DNA from: an uncultured Clostridia bacterium
GTDB lineage: Bacteria; Bacillota; Clostridia; TANB77; UBA1234
Direction of reading: 5' to 3'
Assembly: GCA_934169745.1 (NCBI GenBank)
Contig: CAKPOE010000003.1
Span: forward strand, 89,921 to 153,920
DNA length: 64,000 nucleotides
Shown: positions 19,014 to 28,508 of the stretch, piece by piece
Layout: every line of letters begins with the position of its first letter
Numbering within the stretch: position 1 is the stretch's first letter
The notes under the pieces: generated by a model
Seen by the model: the letters and a program-made list of their open reading frames with translations, nothing else
What the model was told of the DNA's origin: nothing
Database searches by the model: none
Translations under genes and position numbers: made by a program

Positions 19014-21059
19014 TTATAATTCTAATCTCTGATTAAACAGCTTGTCTATTTTTTTCTTTAAAAGGACATTTTCATCAGCCACTAAATTCACATCTTTTTC
19101 AAGTATTTCATTTGCAGCGATTTGTGCCTGCTTTAATATTCTCATGTCTGTAAATAAGTTCGCCACTTTGAATTCAGGAATACCATGCTGCTTAGTACCA
19201 AAGAAATCACCAGGTCCTCTTAATTCCAAATCTTTTTCAGATATCAAAAAGCCGTCATTTGTTTTTTGCATTATTGACATTCTCTCCTTTACAACTTTTG
19301 TATCCGCTTCGTATTTTAATATACAATAAGACTTATTACTTCCCCTACCAACACGCCCTCTGAGCTGATGCAGTTGCGATAAACCAAATCGTTCAGCATT
19401 TTCTATAATCATCATTGTAGCATTTGGAACATCGACACCAACTTCGATAACTGTTGTCGAAATAATAAGATCTATTTCCTTATTCTTAAAAGCAGTCATT
19501 ATCTCATCTTTTTCTTTTGGCTTCATTTTTCCATGAAGTATGCCTACATGAAAATCTTTAAATACCTCTTTGTAATATTCATAACGAGCCATTACGGACT
19601 TCAAATCCATTTGTTCTGAATCTTCAACAAGTGGGCAAACCACATATACTTGTCTACCATCTTTTAATTCTTTTTTAGCAAACTCATTTACTCTGTCTTC
19701 CATATTTTTGGTTACTGCATAAGTATCAATCTTCTGCCTTCCTGGAGGAAGTTCATCTATAACAGATATATCCAAATCCCCATATAGTATAATTGCAAGC
19801 GTACGCGGAATTGGTGTTGCAGTCATTACAATTGTGTCAACAGTCTCTCCTTTTGAAGATAACATACCTCTTTGTCTCACCCCAAATCTGTGTTGTTCAT
19901 CGGTAATTACCAATCCTAAATTATTAAATTCTACATCATCCACAATCAAAGCATGCGTTCCTATAACAACATCTATATCATGATTTCTTAACTGTTGTTT
20001 TATTGTCTCTTTCTGCTTTTTAGTAAATTCACTCGTAAGTAACGCACACCTTATTCCAAAAGGAGAAAGCATTCTCACAGCATTCTCGTAATGTTGTTTT
20101 GCAAGAATTGCAGTTGGAGCCATCATTGCCGACTGATATCCATTCTTAAAAGCCTTATACATTGCTATCATGGCTACCACAGTTTTTCCAGAGCCAACAT
20201 CTCCCTGCACAAGCCTATTCATCGCTCTACTAGAGTTCATGTCATTCTGTATTTCTTCCCAAACCCTTTTTTGAGCATTTGTAAGTGTATATGGTAAAGA
20301 ATCAATCAATTCATCCACGCCGTCATCACTCGAAAAGCTTATTCCGCTTCTATCCGTGTCACCACCCTTTTTTAGTTGTAGTAAGCCAAGTTGCATTATT
20401 AGTAATTCTTCAAAAGCTATTCGCTTTCTTGCTTCCTCAAATTCAGACAGTTTCTGCGGAAAGTGTATTTTTTCTATTGCCTCATTTATTTCATAAAGTT
20501 GATATTTCTGCCTAAACTCTTCTGAAAATGGGTCTTCGATTTTACCCTTAACCGTTTTCATGGCATTTTCAATTATTCCTCTTATCACATTTTGCGTGAT
20601 TCCTTGCGTAAGCGGATATATTGGTATAATTCTACCCGTATTTTTCGTCTCACCAACCTTATCAAATAAAGGTGACTGCATTTCTTTTCTTCCAAAGTTG
20701 CCACCAACTTTTCCAAAAAACACATATTCTTCTCCTGGCTTAAACGCATTTTTTAAGTATGTTTGATTAAACCAAACAAGAAGCATACTTCCTGTGTCAT
20801 CACGTACAATAAGTTTATATATTGTCATTCCAGCTCTTATCCTACTTTCAGACATACGTGAAGCCACAGTGGCCTTAAAACTCGCATTTTCACCAATAGC
20901 AAGTTCTTCTATTTTCTTTATATTTCCCCTATCTTCATATTCTCTTGGAAAATACGTAATAATATCCTCAAGCGTATATATTCCTAATTTATGCAATAAA
21001 GTAACCCTAGCAGGTCCAACGCCTTTTATGTATTGAATATCTTGGTTAAACTCCTCCAT
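19014..21059 (-). CDS. recG: ATP-dependent DNA helicase RecG
   Basis: 681 residues from ATG 21059 (AGGAGGTTGGATA); the more upstream Met has no ribosome site. Wedge/OB region (residues ~1-210), then superfamily 2 motor: GDVGSGKTVVA (motif I), MAPTAILAKQHY, ITDEQHRFGVRQR (motif II DEQH), MTATPIPRTL and QLRGRVGRG (motif VI). It remodels stalled forks and branched DNA. Divergent from rpmB, the common Firmicutes context; hicA follows 45 bp downstream. Confidence 0.96.
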   Translation of the reverse strand: MEEFNQDIQYIKGVGPARVTLLHKLGIYTLEDIITYFPREYEDRGNIKKIEELAIGENASFKATVASRMSESRIRAGMTIYKLIVRDDTGSMLLVWFNQTYLKNAFKPGEEYVFFGKVGGNFGRKEMQSPLFDKVGETKNTGRIIPIYPLTQGITQNVIRGIIENAMKTVKGKIEDPFSEEFRQKYQLYEINEAIEKIHFPQKLSEFEEARKRIAFEELLIMQLGLLQLKKGGDTDRSGISFSSDDGVDELIDSLPYTLTNAQKRVWEEIQNDMNSSRAMNRLVQGDVGSGKTVVAMIAMYKAFKNGYQSAMMAPTAILAKQHYENAVRMLSPFGIRCALLTSEFTKKQKETIKQQLRNHDIDVVIGTHALIVDDVEFNNLGLVITDEQHRFGVRQRGMLSSKGETVDTIVMTATPIPRTLAIILYGDLDISVIDELPPGRQKIDTYAVTKNMEDRVNEFAKKELKDGRQVYVVCPLVEDSEQMDLKSVMARYEYYKEVFKDFHVGILHGKMKPKEKDEIMTAFKNKEIDLIISTTVIEVGVDVPNATMMIIENAERFGLSQLHQLRGRVGRGSNKSYCILKYEADTKVVKERMSIMQKTNDGFLISEKDLELRGPGDFFGTKQHGIPEFKVANLFTDMRILKQAQIAANEILEKDVNLVADENVLLKKKIDKLFNQRLEL

Positions 21060-21194
21060 TATCCAACCTCCTATTGAAAGATTATCATAAACAAACGTTC
21101 CTGTCAAATATTTTTCAAAAAAAGGTTGTCAAAAAAGAGTATCTGTGCTAGAATATTAAAGAACGATTTTAGCAACACTAGGGAGGTGTTTATT

Positions 21195-21380
21195 GTGGCA
21201 AGATGTGAAATCTGCGAAAAACAAAAAGTGTTCGAACAACAAGTAAGCCATTCACATAGAAGATCAGCTAGAACTTTTAAACCAAATTTGAGAACTGTAA
21301 AAGCCGTTGTTGATGGCACACTAAAAACAGTTAAAGTATGTTCTAGATGTTTAAGATCTGGTTTAGTTGAAAGAGCATAG
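21195..21380 (+). CDS. rpmB: 50S ribosomal protein L28
   Basis: 61 residues from GTG 21195, 7 nt after GGGAGGTG; the in-frame ATG at 21126 would add a tail not found in L28. ARCEICEK...SHSHRRSARTFKPNLR...VCSRCLRSG carries the four zinc-binding cysteines typical of C+ L28. Confidence 0.97.
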   Translation: MARCEICEKQKVFEQQVSHSHRRSARTFKPNLRTVKAVVDGTLKTVKVCSRCLRSGLVERA

Positions 21381-21389
21381 TTTTTATAG

Positions 21390-21425
21390 AAAAGGACGTT
21401 TGTTGACAAACAATCGTCCCTTTTT
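21390..21425 (+). terminator. Terminator of rpmB
   Basis: Hairpin AAAAGGACG / CGTCCCTTTT with inner TTTGTT/AACA pairing, followed by a run of seven Ts on the plus strand, just after the rpmB stop. Confidence 0.85.
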
Positions 21426-21438
21426 TTGTTTTTGCTTT

Positions 21439-21525
21439 CTATGTAAGCTCTTCTTTCTTCACCCTAAACAAAAATCTAAATAATCCATTCATAAATTTTC
21501 CAGGTTTATATACAACTATTCTCAT
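21439..21525 (-). CDS. spoVM: Stage V sporulation protein M (SpoVM), 28 residues
   Basis: Tiny gene behind a GAGGAGGAG ribosome site, encoding MRIVVYKPGKFMNGLFRFLF followed by RVKKEELT. Length, amphipathic helix, the conserved Pro-Gly-Lys-Phe near the N-terminus and the Lys/Glu tail fit SpoVM. That peptide recognises the convex forespore membrane and anchors the SpoIVA coat basement layer. Its place next to rpmB matches Bacillus subtilis synteny, where spoVM adjoins rpmB, though here it is on the opposite strand. Identification rests on sequence feel and context, not a search. Confidence 0.8.
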   Translation of the reverse strand: MRIVVYKPGKFMNGLFRFLFRVKKEELT

Positions 21526-21542
21526 AAAATTCTCCTCCTCTT

Positions 21543-21689
21543 TTATTTACATAACCAACAAATGCCTAGCAACAACACAACTATGCCAACACCAAAAATC
21601 CAACCTGTTATAGGAAGTAAAAGTGCTAGTAGTATTCCTAGTCCTAAACCAATCATACAAACACCAAAAGTTTTTTTAAGCAAATTCAT
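21543..21689 (-). CDS. Small two-segment membrane protein upstream of spoVM
   Basis: 48 residues from ATG 21689 after GGGAGGTAGAT. MNLLKKTFGVCMIGLGLGIL then a Pro-Gly-Trp turn and a second hydrophobic stretch ending in CWLCK. Two membrane segments, no further motif. It ends 17 bp before the spoVM start on the same strand, so the two are likely cotranscribed and it may act in sporulation; that last point is inference from context only. Confidence 0.7.
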   Translation of the reverse strand: MNLLKKTFGVCMIGLGLGILLALLLPITGWIFGVGIVVLLLGICWLCK

Positions 21690-21769
21690 ATCTACCTCCC
21701 ATACATTTGATTTAGTATATAATATGTTGTATAATTTAATATGTTACAAAAAATATAGGAAGTGAGAAA

Positions 21770-22387
21770 ATGAAAAAAGTAGAAAAACTCATTGAAGAAT
21801 TATCTAAATGCTATGATGGTGAAAAGGGATCATTAGATTTCACAACACCATTTGAATTACTTGTTGCTGTAATGCTTTCAGCACAATGTACAGACGCACG
21901 AGTAAATATAGTTACAAAAGATTTGTTTAAAGTTGCAAATACGCCCGAACAATTTGCAAAAATGGATTTAGCAAAAATTGAAAAGCTTATTTCTTCAATC
22001 AGCTTTTATAGAAATAAAGCCAAACACATACAAGAAGCGTCCATTCAGATTATTGAAAAATATAATGGTAAAGTTCCAAACAACATGGAAGATTTAACAT
22101 CTCTTTCAGGTGTTGGAAGAAAAACAGCAAATGTAGTTATGTTAGAAGCTTTTGATAACTGTCAAGGAATTGCCGTAGACACCCATGCACTAAGACTTTC
22201 TCATAGATTTGGCTTATCAAAAGAAGAAGAAGCTTCAAAGGTTGAACAAGATTTATTAAGAAAAATACCAAAGAAATATTGGCGACTTATGAATCACCTC
22301 TTTGTATATCACGGAAGAAACATTTGCACTGCAAAAAATCCAAAATGTAGTGAATGCACAGTAAAAGAATTTTGCAAAGGAGCGTAA
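21770..22387 (+). CDS. nth: Endonuclease III
   Basis: 205 residues. Helix-hairpin-helix SLSGVGRKTANVVMLEAF with the catalytic Lys (GRKTA), the catalytic Asp in AVDTHALRLS, and the C-terminal [4Fe-4S] cluster C-x6-C-x2-C-x5-C (CTAKNPKCSECTVKEFC). It removes oxidised pyrimidines from DNA. Own ribosome site (AGGAAGTGAG). Convergent with the acyl-CoA synthetase; a long palindrome separates them. Confidence 0.96.
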   Translation: MKKVEKLIEELSKCYDGEKGSLDFTTPFELLVAVMLSAQCTDARVNIVTKDLFKVANTPEQFAKMDLAKIEKLISSISFYRNKAKHIQEASIQIIEKYNGKVPNNMEDLTSLSGVGRKTANVVMLEAFDNCQGIAVDTHALRLSHRFGLSKEEEASKVEQDLLRKIPKKYWRLMNHLFVYHGRNICTAKNPKCSECTVKEFCKGA

Positions 22388-22396
22388 TGTAACTCT

Positions 22397-22528
22397 ATAG
22401 GCACTGAACAAATTTCCGGCAGCCCCTTTTTCGTTCATTTTTTTTCGCTATGGAAATTCATTTGCTTAAAAACATGCAAAAATGAACGAAAAATGGGCTG
22501 CCGGAAATTCGTTCAGTGCTTGCCTATA
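22397..22528. repeat. Long palindromic element between convergent genes
   Basis: Left arm (from ATAGGCACTGAAC through TTTCCGGCAGCCCCTTTTTCG) and right arm (CGAAAAATGGGCTGCCGGAAA through GTTCAGTGCTTGCCTAT) are imperfect reverse complements around a ~40-nt loop. The core GAACGAAAA...GGCTGCCGG...TTCGTTC is the repeat family found also near 31.5, 47.9, 55.9, 62.8 and 63.3 kb. It probably works as a bidirectional terminator here. Confidence 0.85.
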
Positions 22529-22548
22529 TTCGTTCATTATTTTCTATA

Positions 22549-24252
22549 TTATTCTTTTACTAAGTATCTCTTTATCTTCATCGTTGTTGTCTTTTCAAAT
22601 TCTTCTTTTCTTAATTTTATCTGTTTTACATGTTTATAACTTACCAATTTTGTATTTGCAATCTTCACTTCTTCCCATATCTTAGCTTTCATTTCTTCTT
22701 CCGTTAATTCTCCATACTTCTCCTTTATTTTATCAAAGTCTGGGACAATAATTGCAGCTATAAATGTGTCATCGCCTTCCTTATTATCGGCTTGATATAT
22801 CATGCTTTCCTTTATCAAGTCGCTCTGGTTCAATATACTTTCTACTTCTTCAGGATAAATATTTTTACCATTCTTTGTTATTAGCACGCTCTTCATTCTT
22901 CCTGTTATAAACAAGAAACCTTCATCATCAAAATATCCCAAGTCACCAGTATGAAGCCAACCATCAACTAATGCTTTCTTTGTTTCTTCTTCATCGTTGT
23001 AATAACCAAGCATTACGTTATCGCCTTTTACCATGATTTCTCCAACGCCTTCACTGTTTGGTTGATCTATTTTTAAATCAATGCCTGGAACTCTTCTTCC
23101 AGCAGCTCCGTCATTGTAATAATTATCTCTATTTAATGCAATTAATGGTGAGCACTCTGTCATTCCATACCCTTGTATCATATGAATACCAAGACGTCTA
23201 TAACCTTTTATAACATCTTTATTCATAGCAGCCGCACCAACAATACCAATTCTAAGTTTTCCACCAAAATTATCATGAATTTGCTTAAAAGCTTTCTTTC
23301 TTATGTCTATTCCGAAAAACAATAAAAAATCGCTCACTCCAAGCATAAACTTTACAAGTCCCTCTTTACCGCTCTTCTTAATTGTTTCCCATATTTTTTT
23401 ATACATACTTTCGAACAATACTGGAACAGCAAGCATCATTGTAGGTTTTGCTTCTTTCATGTTGCTTGCAATATATCTAAGCCCTTCGCAGTGCGCAATA
23501 GAAGCTCCTCTAAATAATGGTACCAAGAAACCAGCTGTACATTCATATGTATGATGTAATGGCAATACCGAAAAGAACCTATCTTCTGGTGAAACACTAA
23601 TAGATTTGCAACCTGCCATTATATCAAATGCTAAGTTCCAATGTGAAAGTAATACAGCTTTTGATTTTGAAGTTGTTCCTGATGTAAATAATATAACACT
23701 TGCCTTTTTATTATCGATTTTAGCATCAATAAATTCTCTGTTTCCATGTTTTATTTCATCATATCCAAGCTTTAATAAAGAGTCATAATCGTACTCTCCA
23801 TCGCCATCCATCGAAATATAATACTTTACAAAATCCAGTCTTTTCTTTATGTTATCTATTTGTTCCTTTTTCCTATCCGAATAAATAATTGCACTAACAT
23901 TAGCACGCGTCATAAGACTTTCTAATTCCGCTTCTGGAAGCTCTTTATCAAGTGGAACAACATCTCCTGTTCCATTAAGAACAGCCAAATACCCCGTAGT
24001 CCATTCATATCTATTTTCACCAATTACAGCTATATTTTTCCCCTTTAGTCCAATCTTGATAAGTGCTGTACCAAGTGCATCGATGTCCGCTTTAAATTGC
24101 TTATATGTTATCTCTTCAAATTTCTTTGACTTTTTGTTTTTGGTAAAAAATGCGACCCTATCTCCATATAAATCAACACTGCTATTTATTAAGTCTTTAA
24201 TATCAGTAATGTCACGCACCTCATTAAAAGGTTCATTCTTCTTCATTCTCAT
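22549..24252 (-). CDS. AMP-forming long-chain acyl-CoA synthetase family (copy 1)
   Basis: 567 residues. Adenylation signatures ILFTSGTTSKSKAVLLSH (near 200), MIQGYGMTECSPLIALN, GWLHTGDLGYFDDEGFLFITGR and the C-terminal catalytic Lys region FEKTTTMKIKRY. It activates a fatty or related carboxylic acid to the acyl-AMP and then to the CoA (or ACP) thioester. No membrane segment. The start fits AAGGAGAG nine bases upstream. A paralogue with the same block order is at 57.0-58.7 kb. Substrate not predictable. Confidence 0.9.
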   Translation of the reverse strand: MRMKKNEPFNEVRDITDIKDLINSSVDLYGDRVAFFTKNKKSKKFEEITYKQFKADIDALGTALIKIGLKGKNIAVIGENRYEWTTGYLAVLNGTGDVVPLDKELPEAELESLMTRANVSAIIYSDRKKEQIDNIKKRLDFVKYYISMDGDGEYDYDSLLKLGYDEIKHGNREFIDAKIDNKKASVILFTSGTTSKSKAVLLSHWNLAFDIMAGCKSISVSPEDRFFSVLPLHHTYECTAGFLVPLFRGASIAHCEGLRYIASNMKEAKPTMMLAVPVLFESMYKKIWETIKKSGKEGLVKFMLGVSDFLLFFGIDIRKKAFKQIHDNFGGKLRIGIVGAAAMNKDVIKGYRRLGIHMIQGYGMTECSPLIALNRDNYYNDGAAGRRVPGIDLKIDQPNSEGVGEIMVKGDNVMLGYYNDEEETKKALVDGWLHTGDLGYFDDEGFLFITGRMKSVLITKNGKNIYPEEVESILNQSDLIKESMIYQADNKEGDDTFIAAIIVPDFDKIKEKYGELTEEEMKAKIWEEVKIANTKLVSYKHVKQIKLRKEEFEKTTTMKIKRYLVKE

Positions 24253-24357
24253 AATCGCAAACTCTCCTTCTTATCTAAACTTATCACATATCACAAAGAA
24301 TTATATATTTTTTAAAAACCATCGTCAATGTTTCTGACTACTTATACAGTTTTATTT

Positions 24358-24387
24358 GCATATTTTCACGATTTCTAGGGAAAATAT
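24358..24387 (+). promoter_or_regulatory. Forespore sigma-F/sigma-G-like promoter of the ger operon
   Basis: GCATA (24358-24362), 15-nt spacer, then GGGAAAATAT (24378-24387) matches the sigma-F consensus (GYATA - ~15 - GGnRAnAMTW) and overlaps sigma-G-like spacing. It sits 27 bp upstream of the gerA-type start, as expected for germinant receptor genes expressed in the forespore. Consensus match by eye only. Confidence 0.6.
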
Positions 24388-24414
24388 ATTTAAAAAGTTT
24401 TAAAGAGGTTTTTT

Positions 24415-26016
24415 ATGAATATTTTCTCAAATTTCACTCCACCCAATCCCACTCGTCCGTTCAAATTAAAAAAATCAATGCCTCCTCAAGAACCCGAATA
24501 TGATAAAGAAGGTGTTTTATCATTTTCACTTGAGGACAATTTAACTAAATTTAGATACTTTATGCACTACCCAGATAATAGCGATATAAAAATAAGGAAC
24601 TTTAATACGCAAATAAACGGAAAGACATATAGCTCTGCAATAATATTTTATGATGGATTGGTTGATTCTAACATAATAAATAATTACATTTTAAGGCAAC
24701 TAATGAGTACTCAAAACACTGAAGTTTCGAAAGATTTAAAAGAATGTATTGTAAAAGATATTCTTTCACAAAATCAAATAGATTTTCAGCAAACCTTTGA
24801 TGAGGCTATAGATAGTGCGCTTACCGGGAATTGCATCTTACTAATTGATAGTTTAAACGTAGCAATTAGTTGTGATACCAAGAAACTACCTCAACGTTCA
24901 ATCGGGAAATCCGAAAATGAGATGTCAACAAAAGGTCCCGCCGAAAGCTTAGTAGAAAGTCTAAGAATGAATACTGGCTTAATCCGAAAATTTGTTAAAG
25001 ATGAAAATCTTGTTTTTGAAGATATAAAAATTGGTTCAAGTGGCAAATCAACTTGTACAATTGCTTATATATCTTCAATAGCAAACGACTCACTAAAATC
25101 AGAAGTAAAACGAAGACTCTCTAATATAGATGTTGATTACATTTTAGATGTTGGCCAATTAGAGCAATTAATTGAAGATAGAACTTACCTTATTTCACCG
25201 GTAATCCTATCTACAGAAAAACCTGATAGAGTTGCCTCACATTTATTTGAAGGCAGAATTGCGATTCTGCTAGCAGGCAGTCCTGACGCATTAGTTCTCC
25301 CTGCTGTATTAAATGATTTTATGCATACCTCCGAAGACATGTATAAAAGGTTTCCATATTCTATACTCGCAAGAGTATTTAGAATACCAGCAATGATGCT
25401 TTCCGTGCTACTTCCAGGAGTATATATTGCAATAGTAACATTTCATCAAGAAATGATTCCAACAGATTTACTTTTCGCTATAGCAGCCGCAAGAGAAAAA
25501 GTGCCATTTCCTTTCGTGGTGGAACTCCTGATAATGGAAATAGCATTTGAAATCATACGTGAAGCAAGTATCCGAACGCCTTCTCCTATTGGACCAACGC
25601 TGGGCATAGTTGGTACACTTATATTAGGTCAAGCTATAGTTAGTGCAAATGTCGTAAGTCCTATATTAATTATAATAGTAGCATTAACTGGTATTAGTTC
25701 CTTTGCAGTGGCAAACTTCTCACTAAACTTTACTTTTAGAATATTAAGATTTGCATATGTTTTTCTCGGAGCATTTGCAGGCTTTTTAGGAATATCACTA
25801 GGTTTACTGATTCATTTTTGCGTACTTGCTACAACAACCTCATTTGGAGTTCCTTATCTTGCACCATATTCGCCAATGCATTCTTTCTTCTCTTCTTCTG
25901 ATACAGCAAACATACCAATATGGAAACAAGAAAACAGGCCTCAATTTTTAAAACCAAAACGTACGAAGCGTCAACCTAAAATATCTAGAAAGTGGATATT
26001 AAATTCTAAGGAGTGA
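24415..26016 (+). CDS. Spore germinant receptor A subunit (GerA/GerKA family)
   Basis: 533 residues. N-terminal hydrophilic domain (about 1-290, with GNCILLIDSLNVAI and SSGKSTCTIAYISSIAND), then the PF03323-type membrane domain: PYSILARVFRIPAMMLSVLLPG, PFPFVVELLIMEIAFEIIREA and PSPIGPTLGIVGTLILGQA, the three best-conserved blocks of the family. A subunits sit in the spore inner membrane and form the ion channel with B and C. First of a four-gene set; the next gene starts within the stop region. Confidence 0.95.
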   Translation: MNIFSNFTPPNPTRPFKLKKSMPPQEPEYDKEGVLSFSLEDNLTKFRYFMHYPDNSDIKIRNFNTQINGKTYSSAIIFYDGLVDSNIINNYILRQLMSTQNTEVSKDLKECIVKDILSQNQIDFQQTFDEAIDSALTGNCILLIDSLNVAISCDTKKLPQRSIGKSENEMSTKGPAESLVESLRMNTGLIRKFVKDENLVFEDIKIGSSGKSTCTIAYISSIANDSLKSEVKRRLSNIDVDYILDVGQLEQLIEDRTYLISPVILSTEKPDRVASHLFEGRIAILLAGSPDALVLPAVLNDFMHTSEDMYKRFPYSILARVFRIPAMMLSVLLPGVYIAIVTFHQEMIPTDLLFAIAAAREKVPFPFVVELLIMEIAFEIIREASIRTPSPIGPTLGIVGTLILGQAIVSANVVSPILIIIVALTGISSFAVANFSLNFTFRILRFAYVFLGAFAGFLGISLGLLIHFCVLATTTSFGVPYLAPYSPMHSFFSSSDTANIPIWKQENRPQFLKPKRTKRQPKISRKWILNSKE

Positions 26017-26021
26017 TAACA

Positions 26022-27116
26022 ATGGATAACTACAAATTAACAACTTGGGAAGTTGCTAGTACACTTGCTATAGTGACACTAACACCAGTCCTACTTTCTT
26101 ATCCACAATACAATGCAAAAACCTATGGCACAGCTTATATGTTACATTCAATATATATGGCCATTGTTATGTTTATAATATTTTGGATTGGTCTTAAACT
26201 TTATAAACCTTTCGTTGATAAAGACATATTAGACGTCGCAGAAATGCTAGGTGGAAAAAGGCTAAAAATAATTAGCGGAATCTTATTTTTATCGTATCTA
26301 ATATTAATTGTGATATTTACTATGCAAGAATTTGGAGAAGATATTGAAAAAGTAATGTTCACACATAGTACAAATAGCGAAATAAATATCATGTTTGCAA
26401 TAGCTATGGCTGTACTCGCTTATTTTGGAATGAAAGGCGCTTTTAAATTTGGTAGCTACCTTTTTCCAATAATAGTAATAGGATTTATATTAGTATTTTT
26501 GTCACTTTTCTCACGAATAGACGTTTTAAACCTAACACCCATTTTAGGCACTGGAGCTGACAAAGTCTTTTTGAGTGGTGTAAAAGAAGTCGGAATATAT
26601 AGTTCGCTGTTCGCATTATTATTTGTACCGCCAATGGTAAAGAATATTAAAAAAGCTAGTTATTGTTCAATTGCTAGTACTTCATTTTTTATTATTTTTA
26701 GTGCTTTTTTATTAACTACCATTATTCCTTACCCATCTCTAACTCAAAAAAGTTTTGCCATATTTGAATTAACAAGATATATAGGTTTTGGAAGATTCTT
26801 TCAAAGATTAGAAGCCGTATTTACATTTTTGTGGATCATGACTTGTTTTATTTTTATTGGTGTTGCATTAATATTTATAATATACATTTTAAAAAAATCC
26901 TTCAATTTAAAATATGCAAATAGACTAATTCCCTGTATTGCACTAATACTATATACCTGCTCAGACATTATACCAAACTACTACATCGCAACCAAAGTTA
27001 GAGAGTTTTTGTATATTGTAATATCGCCATGTATACTTTTAATTTTGCCTATAATTTTAATTTCTCTCTGCAGATTAAAAATCTCTGGAAGAAAGGAACG
27101 ATCATGTCAAGAATAG
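26022..27116 (+). CDS. Spore germinant receptor B subunit (GerAB family, APC-type permease fold)
   Basis: 364 residues from ATG 26022, eight bases after AAGGAG; an in-frame GTG at 26013 is possible but too close. About ten membrane segments, beginning TTWEVASTLAIVTLTPVLLS, with a Pro/Gly-rich segment IYSSLFALLFVPPMV. The B subunit is the germinant-binding, amino-acid-transporter-like part of the receptor. Overlaps the C-subunit gene by 13 bp. Confidence 0.93.
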   Translation: MDNYKLTTWEVASTLAIVTLTPVLLSYPQYNAKTYGTAYMLHSIYMAIVMFIIFWIGLKLYKPFVDKDILDVAEMLGGKRLKIISGILFLSYLILIVIFTMQEFGEDIEKVMFTHSTNSEINIMFAIAMAVLAYFGMKGAFKFGSYLFPIIVIGFILVFLSLFSRIDVLNLTPILGTGADKVFLSGVKEVGIYSSLFALLFVPPMVKNIKKASYCSIASTSFFIIFSAFLLTTIIPYPSLTQKSFAIFELTRYIGFGRFFQRLEAVFTFLWIMTCFIFIGVALIFIIYILKKSFNLKYANRLIPCIALILYTCSDIIPNYYIATKVREFLYIVISPCILLILPIILISLCRLKISGRKERSCQE

Positions 27117-28333
27117 TTCGTATACTAATTGTTTTGATGAGTCTACTATATATACTAACCGGATGCTATGATGCAAATGAGCTCGATGATTTAGCATATG
27201 TCATAGCAATAGGCGTTGATAAGGGAACTAGTAAAAAATTACAAGTAACATTTCAAATTGCAATACCAGTAAATATTTCAGGAGAAGGAAGCTCACCAGG
27301 AAAAGAAACATCCACATTGTTAACAATCGATGCCGATTCTGTATATGAAGCTGTTTCACTTGCAAATGCTCAGATAAGTAAGGAAGTAAATTTGTCTCAA
27401 AACAAAATGGTTGTGTTTTCAGAGGAGCTTGCAAAGGCTGGATTAGAAGGCTATATAAACCCATTTGTCACAAACAAAGAAATAAGACCTCGAACATCAG
27501 TAGTTGTTTGTAAAGCATCATCAAAAGAATTTCTTTCAACAATAACGCCTGTACTAGAAACAAATCCAGCAAGATATTTAGATTTAATACTATCATCTCA
27601 TTCATACAGCGGCTATAATATTGGAACCGAACTAGTTGATTTTTATTGGAATGAGCAATCGCCATACGTTGAACCGATTGCAATACTAGCGGAAATAAGC
27701 AACAACAATTCAGAAAATAGCAAAAGTGATAAAGATAATTCTCCAAGTCAAGAAGTAAATGAAAATCCGACTCCAAAATTTTCTGGAATCGCCGTGTTTT
27801 CTGGTGCAAAAATGGTTGGTGAGTTAAAAGAAGATGAAATCATTCCACACCGTATAGTAACAAATAGTCTACAACCTGTAAATTTTGCTCTTCCAGACAT
27901 AAAAGAACCAAACAAAATAACAACTGTAACACTAAATCAAAATTCGAAATGTAAAACCAAATTAAAACTTGAAAACAATATTCCGAAAATAAATATAACA
28001 GCAAATATTCATGCACAACTAGTTACAAGTGGCTCTCCAACTGATTACTTTGAAAATGAAAATAGATATCAATTAGCAAAAAAGATAGAAGAAGAATTAT
28101 CAAAACTAATTTATTCATATTTGAATAAATGTTGTAAAGAATTAAAAACTGATATAACTGGTTTCGGGAAAAATTTAAGACCGCAATATTTAACTTTAAC
28201 AGAATTGGAAAAAGTTGACTGGGAAAATATTTATCCGAATTCAGAATTTGTAGTTAATGTTGACGTGGATTTAAACACCACACAAATTGTAACTTACAAA
28301 GAAAATGTAAAATCACGTGAAAATAATAAATAG
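27104..28333 (+). CDS. Spore germinant receptor C subunit (Ger(x)C lipoprotein)
   Basis: 409 residues from ATG 27104 (GAAAGGAACGATC site), inside the end of the B-subunit gene. Lipobox YILTGC with the lipidated Cys at residue 21, then CYDANELDDLAYVIAIGVDK, the hallmark start of Ger(x)C lipoproteins. The remainder has the expected mixed alpha/beta domains, including KEFLSTITPVLETNPARYLD and KFSGIAVFSGAKMVGEL. Anchored at the outer face of the spore inner membrane. A Ser/Asn-rich insertion (about residues 205-225) is unremarkable. Confidence 0.94.
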   Translation: MSRIVRILIVLMSLLYILTGCYDANELDDLAYVIAIGVDKGTSKKLQVTFQIAIPVNISGEGSSPGKETSTLLTIDADSVYEAVSLANAQISKEVNLSQNKMVVFSEELAKAGLEGYINPFVTNKEIRPRTSVVVCKASSKEFLSTITPVLETNPARYLDLILSSHSYSGYNIGTELVDFYWNEQSPYVEPIAILAEISNNNSENSKSDKDNSPSQEVNENPTPKFSGIAVFSGAKMVGELKEDEIIPHRIVTNSLQPVNFALPDIKEPNKITTVTLNQNSKCKTKLKLENNIPKINITANIHAQLVTSGSPTDYFENENRYQLAKKIEEELSKLIYSYLNKCCKELKTDITGFGKNLRPQYLTLTELEKVDWENIYPNSEFVVNVDVDLNTTQIVTYKENVKSRENNK

Positions 28334-28341
28334 GAGATATT

Positions 28342-28506
28342 ATGAAAATATTAATTTTTATATTGTGCCTCCTTTCAGCTTTGTATGCCATTCCCTATGG
28401 CACATGGGAATGGCAAAATAACAATAAGCTAGGAGGATTTGTAGTATATATTTTTAGTGCCATATGCATTATTGCAAGTATTGCTAATTTCTTTTTTATA
28501 TCATAA
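28342..28506 (+). CDS. Small two-TM protein at the end of the ger operon (D-subunit-like)
   Basis: 54 residues from ATG 28342 behind TAGGAGATATT, 9 bp after the C-subunit stop. MKILIFILCLLSALYAIPYG and GGFVVYIFSAICIIASIANF are two membrane segments joined by TWEWQNNNK. Small two-TM D subunits accompany several GerA-type receptors in Bacillus and modulate their activity; this gene has the size, topology and position of one. Orthology is inference. Confidence 0.7.
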   Translation: MKILIFILCLLSALYAIPYGTWEWQNNNKLGGFVVYIFSAICIIASIANFFFIS

Positions 28507-28508
28507 AA

